From: Dryomyza anilis
Lineage: Eukaryota; Arthropoda; Insecta; Diptera; Dryomyzidae
DNA length: 64,000 bases
Direction: 5' to 3'
NCBI GenBank assembly: GCA_951804985.1
Contig: OX638134.1
Coordinates: forward strand, 76,239,679 to 76,303,678
Both the position numbers and the translations under genes were made by a program. This document shows, one piece after another, positions 60,694 to 64,000 of the stretch; position 1 is the first letter of the stretch, and every line of letters begins with the position of its first letter. The notes below the pieces were generated by a model. The model searched no databases, had not been told where the DNA came from, and saw only the letters and a program-made list of their open reading frames with translations.

Positions 60694-63136
60694 CAGAGAT
60701 TGAAAAAAAACCGTACGCTACACGTACCGTACGTCAGAGAACGCAAACACTATCTTGCAGGGTAGCGTTTGTGTTTGTGAACACAAACTTTAACGCTACA
60801 AAACGAACACTAACAGAAAGAATAGAACACAACGATAACGAATTCCGATGCGTACACATACTCCTTTTCAATTTATAGTGATTTTTAATAGAACACAAAC
60901 CGAAATCAGTATACACGAGGTTCGTTAGTGTTGTTTTTAGCGTTATTTTAGGGTTCTTTAGAGTTTTTTTTAGTGTTTTTTTAGTGTTTTTTTAGTGTTT
61001 TTTTAGTGTTTTTTTAGTGTTTTTTTAAAGTATTTTTTAGTGTCTTTTTAGAATTTTTAAAGAGTTTTTTTTTGTGTTATTTTAAAAATTATAAAAAAAG
61101 AAAGGATTTCTGTACCAGAGGTTTTGTGGCGCCTCCACCAAGTGATCGAGGTGGATTAGGCCACGCCCACTCTAAGTGGGCGGAAATCGTCATTTTATAA
61201 CAACTTTTTTTTTATCGCGGAAATCGTTAGAAGAGGTCGAGAAATGGATGTGGCCACCGAGAGGGGTAGGCCACGCACACTCCAAGTGGGCGGAAATCGC
61301 CTTTTTGTACCAATTTTTTTTTATTGCGGAATTCGATAGAGGAGGTCGAGAAATGGATGTGGCCATCGAGAGGGGTAAGCCACGCCCACTCCAAGTGGGC
61401 GGAAATCGCCTTTTTGTACCAACTTTTTTTTATTGCGGAATTCGATAGAGGAGGTCGAGAAATGGATGTGGACATCGAGAGGGGTAAGCCACGCCCACTC
61501 CAAGTGGGCGGAAATCGCCTTTTTGTACCAATTTTTTTTTATTGCGGAATTCGATAGAGGAGGTCGAGAAATGGATGTGGCCATCGAGAGGGGTAAGCCA
61601 CGCCCACTCCGAGTGGGCGGAAATCGCCTTTTTGTACCAATTTTTTTTTATTGCGGAATTCGATAGAGGAGGTCGAGAAATGGATGTAGCCACCGAGAGG
61701 GGTAGGCCACGCCCACTCCGAGTTGGCGGAAATCGCCTTTTCGTACCAACTTTTTTTATTGCGGAATTCGATAGAGAAAATTTAAAATTTATTTCAAGGT
61801 TATGTTTTTTTGCACTTTAATTTGGCTAATTTATTAAAATTGCACATCACGAATTCACTTTATCACTTTGTTATAAACTGCGGTGTTCTTATGGTGCCCA
61901 TAGACAGCTTGAAAATTACGAAAATGTTGAAATTTATTTATTTTAAAATTTTGAGTTTAAATTTTTTTATGAATTTGTAAAAATTGATGTTTTGTTTAAA
62001 ATTTTTCGTAAACAAATGATGAGTCTTTCAAACAGTGTTCAAAAAAAAGTAAATGGCGCCTGATATTTGAAGGATGACTTAACCTGTATATACTTCAACC
62101 ATGATATATTCTATTTGTACTTCACATATATTTTATAAATTTCAAATATAAAAAAAGTCAATCAGCCCAAGCGAGTTTCGCGATGAGCGGAAGGCGCCGG
62201 ATTGTTTTTCTTCCAACGAAAAATAAAAGTTAATCAAGTTTTCCGATGAACTGGAAACATTTATAAAACAACTCAACATTTTTTTATTTCATAACTAGTG
62301 GGACATCTATCGAATTCTGCAATAAAAAAAGTTGTTACAATAAGGCGATTTTAGCCCACTCCGAGTGGGCGAAATGGATGTAGCCCCTCTCAATGGCTAC
62401 ATCCATTTCTCGACCTCCTCTATCGAATTCCGCAATAAAAAAAAGTTGGTACAAAAAGGCGATTTCCGCCCACTCGGAGTGGGCGTGGCTTACCCCTCTC
62501 GATGGCCACATCCATTTCTCGACCTCCTCTATCGAATTCCGCAATAAAAAAAGTTGGTACAAAAAGGCGATTTCCGCCCACTTGGAGTGGGCGTGGCCTA
62601 CCCCTCTCGGTGGCTACATCCATTTCTCGACTCCTCTATCGATTTCAGCGAAAAAAAAAAGTTGGTTCAAAAAGCGATTTCCGCCCACTTTAAGAGGGCG
62701 GGGCCTAATCCACTTCTATCACTTGGTGGAAGCGCTACAAAACCTCTGGTACTGGTAAAAATTTTTAAAATAACACAAAACAAAACTCTAAAAAAACACT
62801 AAAAAAACACTAAAAGAACACTAAAAAAACACTAAAAAAACTCTAAAAGAGCACTAAAAAGAACACTAAATTAACGCTAAAAATAACGCTAAAAATACAC
62901 AAACACTTACTTCGAGATAGAGTTTGTGTTCCTGGTACACTAAGCAATGTTGTATACTGTTCTGTTTCCGTTGCGTTATATTCGTAGTGTATTAGTTAGT
63001 GTTCGCAAACACAAACGCTAAGAAGGAAGGTAGCGTTAGTGTTTTTCATGTTAGGTTTGTGTTTTCGTAGTGTTCGTATCAAAGAACAGTACAGTACAGT
63101 AAGGTACAGTACGTTAGTGTTTTTTTTCGATCTCTG
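60694..63136. mobile_element. Foldback-type hAT-like element, 2.4 kb
   Basis: Ends CAGAGATTGAAAAAAAAC and (other strand) CAGAGATCGAAAAAAAAC fit hAT. A perfect 8-bp duplication GTCTGCAG flanks it (60686-60693, 63137-63144). Each arm is built inward from GTACG/AACAC-rich sequence, then a TTTTTTTAGTG tandem array (about 60960-61070; inverted 62770-62880), then 109-bp tandem units. The left arm has about six 109-bp units (61132-61775) and the right arm about four inverted units (62310-62740). The centre (61776-62300) is unique and has no transposase. Each 109-bp unit contains the palindrome GCCCACTCSGAGTGGGC. Confidence 0.88.
61132..61775 (+). repeat. 109-bp tandem units, left arm of foldback element
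   Basis: About six units, each with ATTGCGGAATTCGATAGAGG, GAGAAATGGATGTGG and the CGCCCACTC..GAGTGGGCGG palindrome. Frames of 77-92 codons seen here are repeat artefacts. The inverted counterpart lies at 62310-62740. Confidence 0.95.
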
Positions 63137-63320
63137 GTCTGCAGACCCAATACCGAAAATGTTGTCTACAACTACTTGTTCTTCAACTTTTACTGTATCG
63201 CTCTCTCTCTCTCTCTTCGACGATTTGTCTCTTCTCATTCTCATCCAATTCTTCAATGTATTTTGGTCTTACATCATGTTCTTTTGCAATTTCCTTTGGA
63301 TATAACGGACACACGCAAAG
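63137..63320 (-). pseudogene. N-terminal half of a split minus-strand reading frame
   Basis: On the minus strand one frame reads YPKEIAKEHDVRPKYIEEL and leads into a (GA)n run at 63200-63215. After it the frame shifts by one GA unit and continues TVKVEEQVVVDNIFGIGSAD up to the element. A downstream ATG at 63256 is in the second frame. The sequence looks protein-like, but no family is certain. Resemblance of VDNIFGIGS to a chromo-shadow domain is only a weak hint. Disrupted by the foldback element, possibly also by microsatellite slippage. Confidence 0.35.
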
Positions 63321-64000
63321 AAAAAACATGTTTGTGGGAAACATGTTGACATAATGAATCTTCTATTTATGATTGTGACAAATGTATTATAAGATTAAAG
63401 TAATAATGCCGAAAAAGTAATAGATTCGTCTCTTAAATATCATACTTTGGATTTTAGATAATTGGAAATCATGCACTAATTACATGATTGCATGAATCAT
63501 AACAATACTTTCAATTAAACTTTTGTTTTTGAATATTCATCATTTTTATGGTTGCATGAATCATCATAATAATACTGTCAATTATACTATTGTTATTGTA
63601 AATCATGTATAATTTCTTTTTCGGATATTCATCATTTTTCATATCTAATATGACACACACATTCTTAAATCATATTAAAAATAGAAAATTTGTATGTCTA
63701 TCAAAAATCAATTAACATTTGTATTATTGCCGCAATCATGCTATAATCACATTTCTTTGTCACAATTTGTAGTAATTCAAAACAAAAATGACAAAATTAT
63801 TTGTGATTATATTAACTATAATAACAATGATATTATTAAAATTCAGTAGGTATTATTTAGCGTTTCTAATTTTTGTATTTGCTACAATAAATATTAGTTA
63901 TTCTCTAAATCAAATCAGATATAATTGTAAGAATCATTTGTAATTTGTTAATAATATTGCACAATAGAAATTTCTGATGTCAATCAACATTAAACTGAAT
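63321..64000. other. AT-rich terminal stretch
   Basis: A small palindrome ACATGTTTGTGGGAAACATGT lies at 63328-63348. A diverged direct repeat of about 70 bp (TTGCATGAATCAT..AATACTNTCAATTA at about 63486 and 63552) is present. No gene was seen. Confidence 0.5.

Noticed and set aside
61176..62758. Many overlapping 75-120-codon frames
   Set aside because: They are translations of the 109-bp repeat units in the foldback arms, present in both orientations.

Overview
The window looks like AT-rich nuclear DNA from a dipteran fly, probably a calyptrate-type genome. Three spliced genes with short fly-like introns sit in a large amount of repeat DNA. Nothing bacterial, viral or plasmid-like was seen. 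The species cannot be named from the sequence alone.

Three complete protein genes can be reconstructed, all on the + strand. They are ribosomal protein S9 (15679-16720, 3 coding exons, 194 aa), an LRRC59-type ER-membrane leucine-rich-repeat protein (20895-24098, 4 exons, 325 aa) and a lysosomal/secreted alpha-L-fucosidase of family GH29 (32943-36333, 6 exons, 488 aa). Two further transcription units are suggested only by first-exon-like, GC-richer blocks ending in good splice donors: one on the minus strand (about 9439 to 8543) and one on the plus strand (about 44611 to 44851). Their coding parts would lie outside the window. The genes are housekeeping genes with no visible functional link to one another.

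The rest is repeats. A 19-bp satellite occurs as three large arrays (about 3.4-5.8 kb, inside fucosidase intron 4 at 33.9-35.5 kb, and just downstream of that gene at 36.4-38.8 kb) plus a small diverged array near 13 kb. A 10-bp satellite fills 39.8-40.6 kb. Two in-phase 15-bp arrays (1.73-2.5 kb) read as pentapeptide repeats. Transposons include hAT-like non-autonomous elements with 8-bp target duplications (6064-7621, 10466-11303, 40566-41576 and a 2.4-kb foldback-type element at 60694-63136). There is also an unassigned element with an 8-bp duplication (57329-58296), many TA-flanked palindromic MITEs, a possible TTA-flanked MITE, two tRNA-derived SINE families, and a dead LINE (about 27024-29143) that itself carries a MITE and a SINE.

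Several insertions can be dated relative to each other because paralogous empty sites are present in the same window. The most unusual items are the inverted satellite array inside the fucosidase intron, the foldback hAT element that splits a minus-strand reading frame, the shared architecture of elements whose sub-terminal regions are built from short tandem repeats, and the pentapeptide-type 15-bp arrays.
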